A model generated the notes under the pieces. The model was given only the letters and a program-made list of their open reading frames with translations. It did not search any database and was not told the DNA's origin. The position numbers and the translations under genes are program-made. A stretch of 64,000 nt of DNA from NCBI RefSeq assembly GCF_007000325.2, contig NZ_CP117267.1, forward strand, positions 2,418,001 through 2,482,000. Reading direction: 5' to 3'. Origin of the DNA: Rhizobium rhododendri (GTDB lineage Bacteria; Pseudomonadota; Alphaproteobacteria; Rhizobiales; Rhizobiaceae). This document shows positions 50,254 through 58,791 of this stretch, one piece after another; the first letter of the stretch is position 1, and each line of letters opens with the position of its first letter.

Positions 50254-51300
50254 ATGTTCTTTGCTTCCGATAACTGGGCCGGCGCCCACCCTTCCATCAA
50301 TGAACGCCTCTCGAAGGAATCGACCCGTTTTGCCGCTGCCTATGGCACCAGCGAACTCGACAAGGCGATAGAAACCCGTTTCAACGAGGTGTTCGAGCGT
50401 GAGGTCGCTGTCTTCTTCGTCGCCACGGGCACGGCCGCCAACTCCCTGTCGCTGGCCAGCATCGCCCGTCCCGGCGGCCTGACGTTCTGCCACACGGAAG
50501 CCCATGTGATCGAAGACGAATGCGGCGCGCCCGATTTCTTCTCGGGCATGCGCATGGTCGGCGTCGATGGCCCCGAGGGCAAGATGCTGCCGGATAACCT
50601 GGTGGAGCGCATTGGCCGGTACCCGCAGGACGCCATCCACCACGGCCGCGCCGCCGCCGTCACCATGACCCAGGCGACCGAGGTCGGCACCATCTACAGC
50701 CTCGACGAGATCGATACCATTTCGAAGATCGCCAAGAAAAATGGCCTGCCGCTGCACATGGACGGCGCCCGCTTTGCCAATGCGCTGGTATCGCTCGGCT
50801 GCTCACCGGCCGAAATGACCTGGAAGCGCGGCGTCGACGTACTCTCCTTCGGCGGCACAAAGAACGGATGCTGGTGCGCAGAGGCGATCGTCTTCTTCGA
50901 CCCCGATCTCGCCAAGGACTTCGCCTTCCTGCGCAAGCGCACCGCCCAGCTGTTCTCAAAATCCCGCTTCATCGCCGCACAGTTCGAGGCCTACCTGCAG
51001 GACGACCTCTGGCTCGACCTCGCCCGCCATGCCAACGCCATGGCGGACAGGATGCGAGCCGGCATCGAGCATACCGACCGCGCAAAGCTCGCCTGGTCGA
51101 CCACCTCGAACGAGATCTTCGCCATCGTCAAGAAAACCGCAATCGACAACGCAAGAGACAAGGGCGCCCAGTTCTACGACTGGCCGATCTCCGACAGTGC
51201 CAAACACCTCGTCGGCCCCGACGAAGGCCTGATCCGCCTCGTCACCAGCTTCGCCACCAGCGACGCCGACGTCGCCGATTTCCTCGCATGCCTCGCGTGA
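50254..51300 (+). CDS. ltaE: Low-specificity L-threonine aldolase family protein
   Basis: 348 residues. PLP fold type I: VFFVATGTAANSLSLASIARPGG, PLHMDGARFANAL (Asp contacts PLP) and SFGGTKNGCW (Lys forms the aldimine). Splits L-threonine to glycine and acetaldehyde. Divergent from gltB. Ends 7 bases before the first palindrome of the repeat cluster. Confidence 0.92.
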   Translation: MFFASDNWAGAHPSINERLSKESTRFAAAYGTSELDKAIETRFNEVFEREVAVFFVATGTAANSLSLASIARPGGLTFCHTEAHVIEDECGAPDFFSGMRMVGVDGPEGKMLPDNLVERIGRYPQDAIHHGRAAAVTMTQATEVGTIYSLDEIDTISKIAKKNGLPLHMDGARFANALVSLGCSPAEMTWKRGVDVLSFGGTKNGCWCAEAIVFFDPDLAKDFAFLRKRTAQLFSKSRFIAAQFEAYLQDDLWLDLARHANAMADRMRAGIEHTDRAKLAWSTTSNEIFAIVKKTAIDNARDKGAQFYDWPISDSAKHLVGPDEGLIRLVTSFATSDADVADFLACLA

Positions 51301-51307
51301 GTGCGAC

Positions 51308-51582
51308 GGAGCGCCCTGAGGCGCTCCCCCAGACTGCTGAAGAAGGTGGTATCTAACACCTCTGCAGGTCACTCGAAAGACTGAGCCGGTTGCCAAACTC
51401 CCCTCATCCTCGCCCTTGTGGCGGGGATCCAGTCAGCTCAAGTCCTTGAGCTGAAAGAGTCTTTGACCCGACAGACGTCGTGTCGCTGGATCCCCGCCAC
51501 AAGGGCGAGTAGGGTATCGCTCTCGTCAAGCAAGTTTCTCCAGGGTTTGCAGCAGTCTGACGGAGCGCCGCCGAGGCGCTCC
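51308..51582. repeat. Outer inverted repeat cluster around a large palindrome
   Basis: The left arm is GGAGCGCC, 4 bases, GGCGCTCC (51308-51327), followed by CAGACTGCTG (51330-51339). The right arm is the mirror: CAGCAGTCTG (51550-51559), then GGAGCGCC, 5 bases, GGCGCTCC (51562-51582). Arms share about 30 bases in inverted order. Between them sits a second palindromic element (51409-51509). This fits a repeat inserted in another repeat, or a compound mobile element. Confidence 0.75.
51409..51509. repeat. RIME-like palindromic intergenic element
   Basis: Perfect 24-bp arms: 51409-51432 (starts CTCGCCCTTGTGGC) and 51486-51509 (its exact complement). Inside is a second palindrome TCAGCTCAAG/CTTGAGCTGA (51433-51442 and 51445-51454). 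The layout resembles Rhizobium-specific intergenic mosaic elements. It lies between the stop of the aldolase gene and the stop of a LysR gene. Confidence 0.78.
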
Positions 51583-51587
51583 ACTTT

Positions 51588-52454
51588 CTACCCGGCCCGC
51601 AAATTCCGCACCTTTGAGAGGATGTCGTCCGAGAGTGCCTTGACCAGCATCTGGTCGGCGCCCTTGCGGGGGACGAGCACGAATTCGACATCTTCCAGTA
51701 CGGGCAACCAGCCCGGCGCGATCTCGGTGAGGCCGGATGGTGCCATGCTGCGCGGCTGGACGAGGACGCCCATCCCGGCCCGGGCGGCTGCCGTCAGGCC
51801 GCTGAGGCTGCCGCAGGTGCAGACGATTCGCCACGGTATCTGCTGGCGACGCAGCGCCTCCAGCGCCACGGCCCGGGTGACGCTCGGGGCTGGAAAGGCG
51901 ATCAGCGGCAGCGGCGCGCTGGATGCCCTGATGCGTTCAGGGTCGCGTGCCAGCCAGATCAGCGGCTCGCGGTAAACCAGCGTCCCGCGGGTGTCGCCAA
52001 GGCGGCGCTTGGCGAGCACAAGATCCAGCGCCCCATTGTCCTGCATCTCGTAGAGCGCGCCGCTGAGCGCCACCGTCAGTTCCAGATCGACGGACGGGTG
52101 CAGTCGGACGAATTCCTCCAGCACATCCGGCAACTGGCTCGTGACGAAATCCTCGGACACGCCGAGCCGCAGGCTGCCCCGCAGGCTGTTATCGGCAAAC
52201 AGCGAGCGCATCTCGCCCTCTATCGACAGCAACGTGCGGGCATGGCCGATCAGCGCTTCCCCATCCCCGGTCAGCACGACGCGATGGGTATCGCGGGCAA
52301 GTAGCTTTCGCCCGACAGAGGCCTCGAGCCGCTGGATGTGCTGGCTAACCGTCGATTGCCCGAGCCCCAGCCGCTCGGCGGCAAGCGTAAAGCTGCCCAT
52401 CTGTCCTATGGTTACGAAACTCTGCAACTGCACCAGATCCAGCATTGCTATCAT
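51588..52454 (-). CDS. LysR-family transcriptional regulator
   Basis: 288 residues. HTH LDLVQLQSFVTIGQMGSFTLAAERLGLGQSTVSQHIQRLEASVGRKLL, then an effector domain (LRLGVSEDFVTSQLPDVLEEF). Divergent from an SBF-like transporter gene 86 bases away, so it likely controls it. Its 3' end is next to the palindrome cluster. Confidence 0.92.
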   Translation of the reverse strand: MIAMLDLVQLQSFVTIGQMGSFTLAAERLGLGQSTVSQHIQRLEASVGRKLLARDTHRVVLTGDGEALIGHARTLLSIEGEMRSLFADNSLRGSLRLGVSEDFVTSQLPDVLEEFVRLHPSVDLELTVALSGALYEMQDNGALDLVLAKRRLGDTRGTLVYREPLIWLARDPERIRASSAPLPLIAFPAPSVTRAVALEALRRQQIPWRIVCTCGSLSGLTAAARAGMGVLVQPRSMAPSGLTEIAPGWLPVLEDVEFVLVPRKGADQMLVKALSDDILSKVRNLRAG

Positions 52455-52540
52455 CCCGATTTACGATAACTGTTATTCCTTGCATCGCATATCGCAATAA
52501 GGCAATGCTTGCCCAACATATAATTGCGAGGACGGGCCCG

Positions 52541-53575
52541 ATGCGCCGCTTTTTGCCAGACACCTTTACCATGCTGCTCGTGCTGACCGTGCTGACGGCA
52601 TCCGTGTTTCCCGTCCATGGCGCAGCTGCCGGCAATTTCGGCATTGCCACCGACATCGCCATCGCTCTGCTGTTCTTCCTGCACGGAGCCCGCCTGTCGC
52701 GCGACGTGGTGATTGCCGGCGCCCTGCACTGGCGGCTGCACTTGGCCATCCTGCTCACCAGCTTCGTCATCTTCCCGGTTCTCGGCATGCTGATGGGCTT
52801 CCTGGTGCCGGCAATCCTGCCGCAGACGCTCTACATGGGCATCCTCTTCCTTACCGTGCTGCCATCGACAGTGCAGTCGTCGATCGCCTTCACGTCGATT
52901 GCCGGCGGCAACGTGCCGGCTGCCATCTGCGCCGCCTCCGCTTCCAATATCTTCGGCATGTTCCTGACGCCGCTGCTGGTCGGGCTATTGATGCCCCTCG
53001 GCGCCCACGGTGGTGGTGGCTTCTCCTGGACCGTGCTGGAGCAGATCGCCTTGCAATTGCTGGCGCCCTTTGTCGTCGGTCAGATCCTGCAGCCATGGAT
53101 CGGCAACTGGATCCGCGCCAAGAAAAAAATCTTGATGCCGGTCGACCGGGGCTCGATCCTGATGGTCGTCTATTCCGCCTTCAGCGCGGCAGTGATCGAG
53201 CACCTTTGGCGAGACACTTCGATCGGCGACATCATCACCGTCATCATTGCCGACATGCTGCTCCTCGCGGTGGTTATCTGCATCACAATGTTCGGCAGCC
53301 GGGCACTCGGCTTTTCGCGCGCCGACGAGATAACCATCACCTTCTGCGGCTCGAAGAAGAGCCTGGCCAGCGGCGTACCCATGGCCAGCGTCATCTTCGC
53401 CGGCTCGCCGATCGGCGCCATCGTCCTGCCGCTGATGCTATTCCACCAGATCCAGCTGATGGCCTGTGCCGTCATCGCCCAGAAATATGCCGATGCCGCC
53501 AGCCGTGCCACCGCACGCATGGAAGAAGAAGCGCGGCGCCTGCAGGACACCGCCGACGCAACGACACCAGCCTGA
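52541..53575 (+). CDS. SBF-like (bile acid:sodium symporter-related) membrane transporter
   Basis: 344 residues from the ATG at 52541 (GAGGA upstream). About nine to ten hydrophobic helices. Segments such as AIALLFFLHGARLSRDVVIAG, LPSTVQSSIAFTSIAGGNVPAAICAASASNIFGMFLTPL and ITITFCGSKKSLASGVPMASVIF match the SBF-like (YfeH/PF13593) group. Substrate unknown. Probably regulated by the divergent LysR. Confidence 0.88.
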   Translation: MRRFLPDTFTMLLVLTVLTASVFPVHGAAAGNFGIATDIAIALLFFLHGARLSRDVVIAGALHWRLHLAILLTSFVIFPVLGMLMGFLVPAILPQTLYMGILFLTVLPSTVQSSIAFTSIAGGNVPAAICAASASNIFGMFLTPLLVGLLMPLGAHGGGGFSWTVLEQIALQLLAPFVVGQILQPWIGNWIRAKKKILMPVDRGSILMVVYSAFSAAVIEHLWRDTSIGDIITVIIADMLLLAVVICITMFGSRALGFSRADEITITFCGSKKSLASGVPMASVIFAGSPIGAIVLPLMLFHQIQLMACAVIAQKYADAASRATARMEEEARRLQDTADATTPA

Positions 53576-53601
53576 TCCTCTCAGGTGAGCCGCGAGACAC
53601 A

Positions 53602-53634
53602 AAAAAGGCGGCGCCACCTGGACGCCGCCTTTTT
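53602..53634. terminator. Bidirectional rho-independent terminator
   Basis: AAAAAGGCGGCG (53602-53613), 9-base loop, CGCCGCCTTTTT (53623-53634). Between the convergent transporter and hsp20 genes. Confidence 0.9.
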
Positions 53635-53653
53635 CGTATGGATGTGAACTCGG

Positions 53654-54118
53654 TTAGTTGACGTGAGCTTCGATCGACTTCGGCGCGTCCACTGGTTCAG
53701 CGGCGATGGCGATCTTGCGCGGCTTCATGGCTTCCGGGATGTTGCGCAGGAGATCGATGTGCAGCAGGCCGTTCTTCAGCGATGCTGCCTGCACCTCGAC
53801 ATGGTCGGCAAGCTGGAAACGGCGCTCGAAGGCGCGCTTGGCGATACCGCGGTAGAGATATTCGCTACCTTCGGCAGCATCATCGCTCTTCTCGCCCTTG
53901 ACGGTCAGCACATGGGCGTGCGCCTCGAGGCTGAGCTCGGTTTCGTCGAAGCCGGCCACCGCCATGGTGATGCGGTAAGTTGCCTCGCCGGTGCGCTCGA
54001 TGTTGTAGGGCGGGTAGGTTTGTGCCTGATCGGGCTGCGACAAGGTGTCGAGCATGGTGAACAGGCGGTCGAAACCGACGGTAGAGCGATAGAGTGGGGA
54101 AAAATCAACGTGACGCAT
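53654..54118 (-). CDS. Small heat-shock protein Hsp20
   Basis: 154 residues from the ATG at 54118 (AGGAGGA upstream). Alpha-crystallin domain: YPPYNIERTGEATYRITMAVAGFDETELSLEAHAHVLTVKGEK, LYRGIAKRAFERRFQLADHVEVQAASLKNGLLHIDLLRNIPEAMKPRKIAI, the IbpA-type class A pattern. Holds unfolded proteins during heat stress. The leader carries a possible RNA thermometer. Confidence 0.94.
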   Translation of the reverse strand: MRHVDFSPLYRSTVGFDRLFTMLDTLSQPDQAQTYPPYNIERTGEATYRITMAVAGFDETELSLEAHAHVLTVKGEKSDDAAEGSEYLYRGIAKRAFERRFQLADHVEVQAASLKNGLLHIDLLRNIPEAMKPRKIAIAAEPVDAPKSIEAHVN

Positions 54119-54200
54119 GGTGTCCTCCTGTGAGCGACGATTGCGGTTCATATGCCCCGGGGGCCCCGTTCTGGCAGCCTTGGGACGGTTTTACAGACCC
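54119..54200 (-). promoter_or_regulatory. Candidate ROSE-type RNA thermometer upstream of hsp20
   Basis: On the minus strand the leader reads UCGCU (54133-54137), 3 bases, then AGGAGGA (54123-54129). The UCGCU/AGGA pairing with a central G bulge is the core of ROSE elements that hide the Shine-Dalgarno sequence of small heat-shock genes at low temperature. The outer helices could not be established by eye. Confidence 0.45.
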
Positions 54201-54228
54201 TCTCGGCGTCCGTGAAAAGGAGATGGGA

Positions 54229-54327
54229 ATGGCCTTTAGCGACTTCAAGAGCCCGCAACGCGCCGCGATAATTTTCCGTGAACCGCCGATGAACAGCCGG
54301 TTCGGCTGGGGTTCAGCGCCGCGTTGA
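54229..54327 (+). CDS. Candidate small protein with its own terminator
   Basis: 32 residues, beginning MAFSDFKSPQRAAIIFREPP. An AAGGAG Shine-Dalgarno sequence (54217-54222) precedes the ATG by 6 bases, and a strong rho-independent terminator lies at 54394-54438. No known gene on the plus strand lies between hsp20 and the terminator, so some transcript ends there. I do not recognise the peptide. It could also be an sRNA without a protein. Confidence 0.4.
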   Translation: MAFSDFKSPQRAAIIFREPPMNSRFGWGSAPR

Positions 54328-54393
54328 TACAACTTGCACATCGGATGACTGTCCGTGACTGGAGTGTATCGTCCCTTCGTCTTCAGTCAGCTC

Positions 54394-54438
54394 GGCCGGC
54401 CTGCGGCCATCTCGATTTCCGTCAGGCCGGCCTTTTTT
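54394..54438 (+). terminator. Rho-independent terminator of an unknown plus-strand transcript
   Basis: GGCCGGCCTG (54394-54403), 19-base loop, CAGGCCGGCC (54423-54432), then TTTTTT. It is upstream of the lipase-like gene, so it ends something between about 54.1 and 54.4 kb. Confidence 0.82.
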
Positions 54439-54475
54439 CCGCTCGCAGTTATACTTATGCGACAATCCATGCGTT

Positions 54476-55486
54476 ATGTTTGGCGGCTTGAGCGAGGCCC
54501 TTTCAGTTGTGACGGAATCAATTCTCTTTTCGACCCCCGACAACCCTGTTCCAGACAACAGGACCGAGGGCTATTTCACCACCCATGACGGCCACAAGCT
54601 GCGCTATGCCATTTTCCGCAGCAGTCATGCCGTGGCCAAGGGCACGGTCGTCCTGCTGCATGGTCGCAACGAGTTTATCGAGAAATATTTCGAAACCATC
54701 CGCGAACTGACGGATCGGGGCCTGTGGGTCGCAACTTTCGACCTGCGCGGCCAGGGTGGCTCCGGACGGCTGATAAAGCATCCAACCCGCGGCCATGTCC
54801 GGCGCTTCTCCGACTACGAGCACGACCTAGAGGACTTCATGGAGCACGTGGTGCTTCCGGACACCCGCCTGCCTTTTTACCTCGTCGCCCACTCGACCGG
54901 TGCACTGATCGCCCTTTCCGCAGCGCCGAGACTGACGGGCCGCATCGAGCGCATGGTGCTAAGCGCACCTTTTGTCGGCCTCACCGGCCAGAGCGCATCG
55001 CCGCGCGTGATCCGGTTCATGGCGAGCGCCGCCTGCGCGGTCGGCCTCGGCAGCATCCCACTCAATCGAAAATTCAAGGAAAGGCCCTTTGCCACAAACC
55101 TGCTGACATCGGACGAACAACGTTACGACCGCAACCGCGCCATTGCATCGGCCCGCCCCGACCTCGTGCTCGGTCCGCCCTCGGCACGCTGGCTACAGCA
55201 GGCCTTTCAAACGATAGACCGTGTCTCGCAGCCCGAGCACCTGTTCTCTATCGCCATCCCGACTTTGCTGCTGGCACCCACCCGCGACGGCATCATCCCC
55301 TATGCCGAACAGGAACGGCTCTCGCGCTCCTTCCGCGCAGCCCAACTCGTGCCGATCGCAGGCGCAAGGCACGAGGTTTTCCAGGAAAAAGATGTCTACC
55401 GCGCCGCCGCAATGGCAGCGATTCACGCCTTCATCCCGGGAAGTGACGCCGAAGCCAACACCGACCCGGTCGGCTCGGGGCTTTGA
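54476..55486 (+). CDS. Alpha/beta hydrolase (lysophospholipase/monoacylglycerol lipase-like)
   Basis: 336 residues. TVVLLHGRNEFIEKYFETIRELTDRGLWVATFDLRGQGGSGR is typical of PldB-like enzymes. The nucleophile elbow is AHSTGA with Ser140 (Ala in place of the first Gly). An acidic residue lies in LLLAPTRDGIIPY and the catalytic His in GARHEVFQEKD. No signal peptide. Lipid ester substrate likely, exact one unknown. Confidence 0.9.
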   Translation: MFGGLSEALSVVTESILFSTPDNPVPDNRTEGYFTTHDGHKLRYAIFRSSHAVAKGTVVLLHGRNEFIEKYFETIRELTDRGLWVATFDLRGQGGSGRLIKHPTRGHVRRFSDYEHDLEDFMEHVVLPDTRLPFYLVAHSTGALIALSAAPRLTGRIERMVLSAPFVGLTGQSASPRVIRFMASAACAVGLGSIPLNRKFKERPFATNLLTSDEQRYDRNRAIASARPDLVLGPPSARWLQQAFQTIDRVSQPEHLFSIAIPTLLLAPTRDGIIPYAEQERLSRSFRAAQLVPIAGARHEVFQEKDVYRAAAMAAIHAFIPGSDAEANTDPVGSGL

Positions 55487-55493
55487 AGTTTGG

Positions 55494-56267
55494 TCAGCGC
55501 GCCAGTATCTTCAACGCCTCTTCGTGGACCGCTCGGCTGCCGGCTGCGATGATGGAGCCGCCCTGTTCGGGGCGACCACCTTCCCAGGTGGTGATGATGC
55601 CGCCTGCCTGCTCGATGACGGGGATGATGCCGCCGACGTCGTAGGGCTTGAGGACATTCTCGACCACCAGGTCGACATGGCCGGCCGCCAGCAGCGCATA
55701 GGCGTAGCAGTCGGTGCCGTAGCGGAACAGCCGCACCTGCTGCTCGATCTCGCGGTATTTTTCCATCTCGATACCGGCGAAAAGGTGCGGCGAGGTCGTG
55801 AACAGGATCGCCTTCGACAGACTGCCGCAATCACGGACCTGCAATTGCCTGTCGCCGCCTGGGCCGGTGTAGCTCGACCGGCTGCCGTCGGCAAAATAAC
55901 GCTCGCCGGTAAAGGGCTGGTCGACAAGCCCCATGATAGCGCGGCCATTGCGGTAAAGCCCGATCAGCGTTCCCCATACGGGCACACCGGAGATGAAGGC
56001 GCGCGTCCCGTCGATGGGATCGATGACCCACACATGCTCGCGGTCGAGGCCGACATTGCCGTATTCCTCGCCGAGAATCCCATGGTCGGGAAACCTGTCC
56101 GTGATCAGCGCACGGATCGCCAGTTCGGCTGCTCGGTCGCCTTCGGTTACCGGATCGAATCCGCCGGCTTCCTTGTTGACGACATCGATGCCGGCGCGAA
56201 AGCGGGGAAGTGTCTCTGCCTTGGCAGCGTCGGCGAGCTCGAAAAAGAAGGCGCGGTCAGGGAGCAT
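55494..56267 (-). CDS. hisN: Histidinol-phosphatase, inositol-monophosphatase family
   Basis: 257 residues. IMPase-type metal motifs: GEEYG, WVIDPIDGTRAFISG, and the C-terminal YDVGGIIPVIEQAGGIITTWEG. The HisN-like form VPVWGTLIGLY supports histidinol-phosphate as substrate in the histidine pathway, although SuhB-like enzymes share the fold. Convergent with the lipase gene. Confidence 0.88.
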   Translation of the reverse strand: MLPDRAFFFELADAAKAETLPRFRAGIDVVNKEAGGFDPVTEGDRAAELAIRALITDRFPDHGILGEEYGNVGLDREHVWVIDPIDGTRAFISGVPVWGTLIGLYRNGRAIMGLVDQPFTGERYFADGSRSSYTGPGGDRQLQVRDCGSLSKAILFTTSPHLFAGIEMEKYREIEQQVRLFRYGTDCYAYALLAAGHVDLVVENVLKPYDVGGIIPVIEQAGGIITTWEGGRPEQGGSIIAAGSRAVHEEALKILAR

Positions 56268-56410
56268 GGCAAATATCCGATCGATGCGAGAGGCTTTTCA
56301 TAGCCATTAAATTTGACGATGCAAACGCGTCCCGTCCAACTATCGCTTAGCCTTTAAAATAGGCACTTCAAAATCTGCTTGACAATTGTGCATCGCAATA
56401 TTAGACCGGA

Positions 56411-56488
56411 GCTACAGTCTTCTGACTGTAAATACCCTCCTTGGGTGTTTCCTCCCTAGACTTAGCCGCCTTCGGGCGGTTTTTTTTG
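56411..56488 (+). ncRNA. mmgR: MmgR-like sRNA (suhB motif, alphaproteobacteria)
   Basis: About 77 bases. Hairpin 1 TACAGTC/GACTGTA (56413-56430), hairpin 2 ACCC/GGGT (56434-56446), the single-stranded UUUCCUCCCU decamer (56448-56457) and a terminator hairpin with TTCG loop (56464-56481) plus T-run. This matches the suhB RNA motif, known in Sinorhizobium as MmgR, which limits PHB storage in S. meliloti. A CTTGAC-35-like box is at 56378-56383. It adjoins an IMPase-family gene. Confidence 0.83.
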
Positions 56489-56510
56489 GCCTGATTGTTA
56501 ACGAGCGGGA

Positions 56511-57410
56511 TTACTCTGCCGCCAGCGCTCGGTCGTTGCCATATCGTGCAACGTGCTCCGCCATCTGCCTGATGAAGGCCGTGATAGCACCCGTCATCAG
56601 GCCGAAATCGCTGCGCTTTTCCAGGGTCATCTCATCGACGTACAGCGCCCGGTTGACCTCGACCTGGAGCGCATGCAGACCACGCGAAGGCCGGCCGTAG
56701 TGCTCGGTGATGAACCCGCCGGCGTACGGCTTGTTGCGTACCGCATGAAACCCGAGGCCATCGAGAATATCCATCGCCGCATGGGATAGGTCGGCAGACG
56801 CACTCGTTCCGTAGCGATCGCCGATGATGAAATCTGGACGCGCGTGGCTGCCGGCGACGCGAATATTGCCGGGCATCGAGTGGCAGTCGACCAGCACACC
56901 GAAGCCGAATTCCAGGTGGGTGCGGGCCATCAGGCGGCGCAGGGCCGCGTGGTAAGGCTTGTAGATCGTCTCGATCCGCTGGAGCGCATCGGCCACCGGC
57001 ACCCGGCTTGCATAGATTTCCATGTTTTCGGCAACGATTCGCGGAATGGTTCCGAGCCCGCCGGCAACCCGAACCGAATTGATATTGGCATAGGACGGCA
57101 GCGCACCCTCGAACATGCGCGGGTCGAGCTCGTAAGGTTCGCGATTTACGTCGATATAGGCGCGGGGAAAATTGGCTATCAACAGCGGCGCACCGAGTGC
57201 GCTTGCGGCCGAGAAAAGCTCGTCGACATAGTGGTCCTCCGAGCGCCGGATGGCAACACCCTGTAGTCGTGATTGCGCAATGAACTCAGGAGGATAGATG
57301 CGACCACTATGGGGCGACGAGTAGACAAAGGGGATGGTCTGCGACACCGGTTCGAGTATCTCGAAAATCTCGAAACTTCCTACGTCTGCGGGCATCCACG
57401 TCTTTACCAT
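56511..57410 (-). CDS. N-formylglutamate amidohydrolase family protein, second copy
   Basis: 299 residues (alternative ATG at 57395). FVYSSPHSGRIYPPEFIAQS, RRSEDHYVDELF, NFPRAYIDVNREPYELDPRMF and VLVDCHSMPG identify the N-formylglutamate amidohydrolase fold, with His and Asp/Glu metal ligands. It differs strongly from the 24589-25383 copy, so the two may have different substrates. Precedes cpdR divergently, as in other rhizobia. Confidence 0.9.
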   Translation of the reverse strand: MVKTWMPADVGSFEIFEILEPVSQTIPFVYSSPHSGRIYPPEFIAQSRLQGVAIRRSEDHYVDELFSAASALGAPLLIANFPRAYIDVNREPYELDPRMFEGALPSYANINSVRVAGGLGTIPRIVAENMEIYASRVPVADALQRIETIYKPYHAALRRLMARTHLEFGFGVLVDCHSMPGNIRVAGSHARPDFIIGDRYGTSASADLSHAAMDILDGLGFHAVRNKPYAGGFITEHYGRPSRGLHALQVEVNRALYVDEMTLEKRSDFGLMTGAITAFIRQMAEHVARYGNDRALAAE

Positions 57411-57578
57411 GTCAAGAACTTTTCGCAGGTGTATGTTGCCAGTTGCGCACCACCAAGTCCATAGTATGTATGAACTTCAATGTGACCGTCGGCGCCGCAT
57501 TCATCGCTTGTTTACGGACCGCGACTAACGTGAACGGCTGATTAGCCGCGAGAGAAGATAGTGATTGACGGTCCAATA

Positions 57579-57941
57579 ATGACTCAGAAGATTTTGCTTG
57601 CCGAAGACGACAACGACATGCGTCGTTTCCTGGTGAAGGCCCTTGAAAAGGCCGGCTACAAGGTATCGTCCTTTGACAATGGCGCTAGCGCCTACGATCG
57701 GCTGCGCGAGGAACCATTTTCGTTGCTGCTGACCGATATTGTCATGCCAGAAATGGACGGGATCGAACTGGCGCGCCGCGCCACCGAACTCGATCCGGAC
57801 CTCAAGGTGATGTTCATCACCGGCTTTGCCGCAGTCGCCCTCAACCCCGATTCGAAAGCGCCGAAGGATGCCAAGGTGCTTTCCAAGCCTTTCCACCTGC
57901 GCGAACTGGTGGATGAGGTCAACAAACTGCTTGCCGCATAG
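57579..57941 (+). CDS. cpdR: Response regulator CpdR
   Basis: 120 residues, receiver domain only. KILLAEDDNDMRRFLVKALEKAGYKVSSFDNGASAYDRL, phospho-Asp53 in LLTDIVMPEMDGIELARRA, and VLSKPFHLRELVDEV match CpdR of Caulobacter and Sinorhizobium. Unphosphorylated CpdR directs ClpXP to cell-cycle substrates. Followed by tRNA-Val as in related genomes. Confidence 0.95.
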   Translation: MTQKILLAEDDNDMRRFLVKALEKAGYKVSSFDNGASAYDRLREEPFSLLLTDIVMPEMDGIELARRATELDPDLKVMFITGFAAVALNPDSKAPKDAKVLSKPFHLRELVDEVNKLLAA

Positions 57942-58024
57942 GCAATCTCGGCGGCGGGATCAGAAAACTTAAAAAAGGCCATTGACGGCCCCCAGGTTTT
58001 TTGATCTATGCGCCGCCATCGGAT

Positions 58025-58099
<75 letters not shown>

Positions 58100-58108
58100 T
58101 CCTTTTTC

Positions 58109-58140
58109 AAGGGCTTAGCGAGAGATCGCTGAGCCCTTTG
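58109..58140 (+). terminator. Terminator-like hairpin after tRNA-Val
   Basis: AAGGGCTTAGCGA (58109-58121) pairs with TCGCTGAGCCCTT (58126-58138), with one wobble pair, followed by TTG. Lies about 10 bases after the tRNA. Confidence 0.72.
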
Positions 58141-58791
58141 TCGTTGGGCCATAGGCTGCATGGCCCCTGCCTCCCCGGCCCCCTTCGCCTCGCATCTCCC
58201 CGGTTCAGTTTCGCGCGTGGCCTTCTCAAAGCCTGATGCCGCTCGTCATTTATTGAAAAGAGATATGCTTAACAAAACAGCTACTCAGGGATGTATTGCA
58301 GATCAGGATCGGAAAAATCATCGCACACTAACCATCTCCAAGTATAAGAATAAACTCTATGCTTTCTCCGAGTTAAGATTGTGATTGACTAATTTCAATT
58401 ATAGAGATCTAGAGCGAATCAATAGCGCATTTGAAGGTGCTAAAGCCGGGTTATTCCGGCCGTTAAATGAAAATTTACAAGTTCTCCAATACATAGTTGT
58501 ATATCGCGGCACTGCTAATGAAGAATCAGTGCCTTCGATTGTGTGAAAACAGATTCCGGATTGGCACTGCTGCTATTGCATAGTGTTTTATTCCGTGGCG
58601 TGGGGATCAGAGCTGTAACGGCTTTTGACGCATGATGCTCTCCTAACGTGTTGGCTTATACGAGCCATGTTCTGCGTAACATCTATTTCTCCTGACGAAT
58701 CCCGATGGCTGATGCTCATGACGGCAATCACGCCTGTTAGACGGTGGGAGAACGATGTCTTGCATTCCGTTAACCCGAGGGGCACGTTTCC
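58141..58791. other. AT-richer intergenic segment between tRNA-Val and the repeat protein
   Basis: From about 58240 to 58790 the base composition is clearly more AT-rich than elsewhere in the window. A short in-frame reading at 58265-58384 exists but has no convincing support. No second copy of the tRNA 3' end was seen downstream, so an integrated element cannot be shown. Confidence 0.5.
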
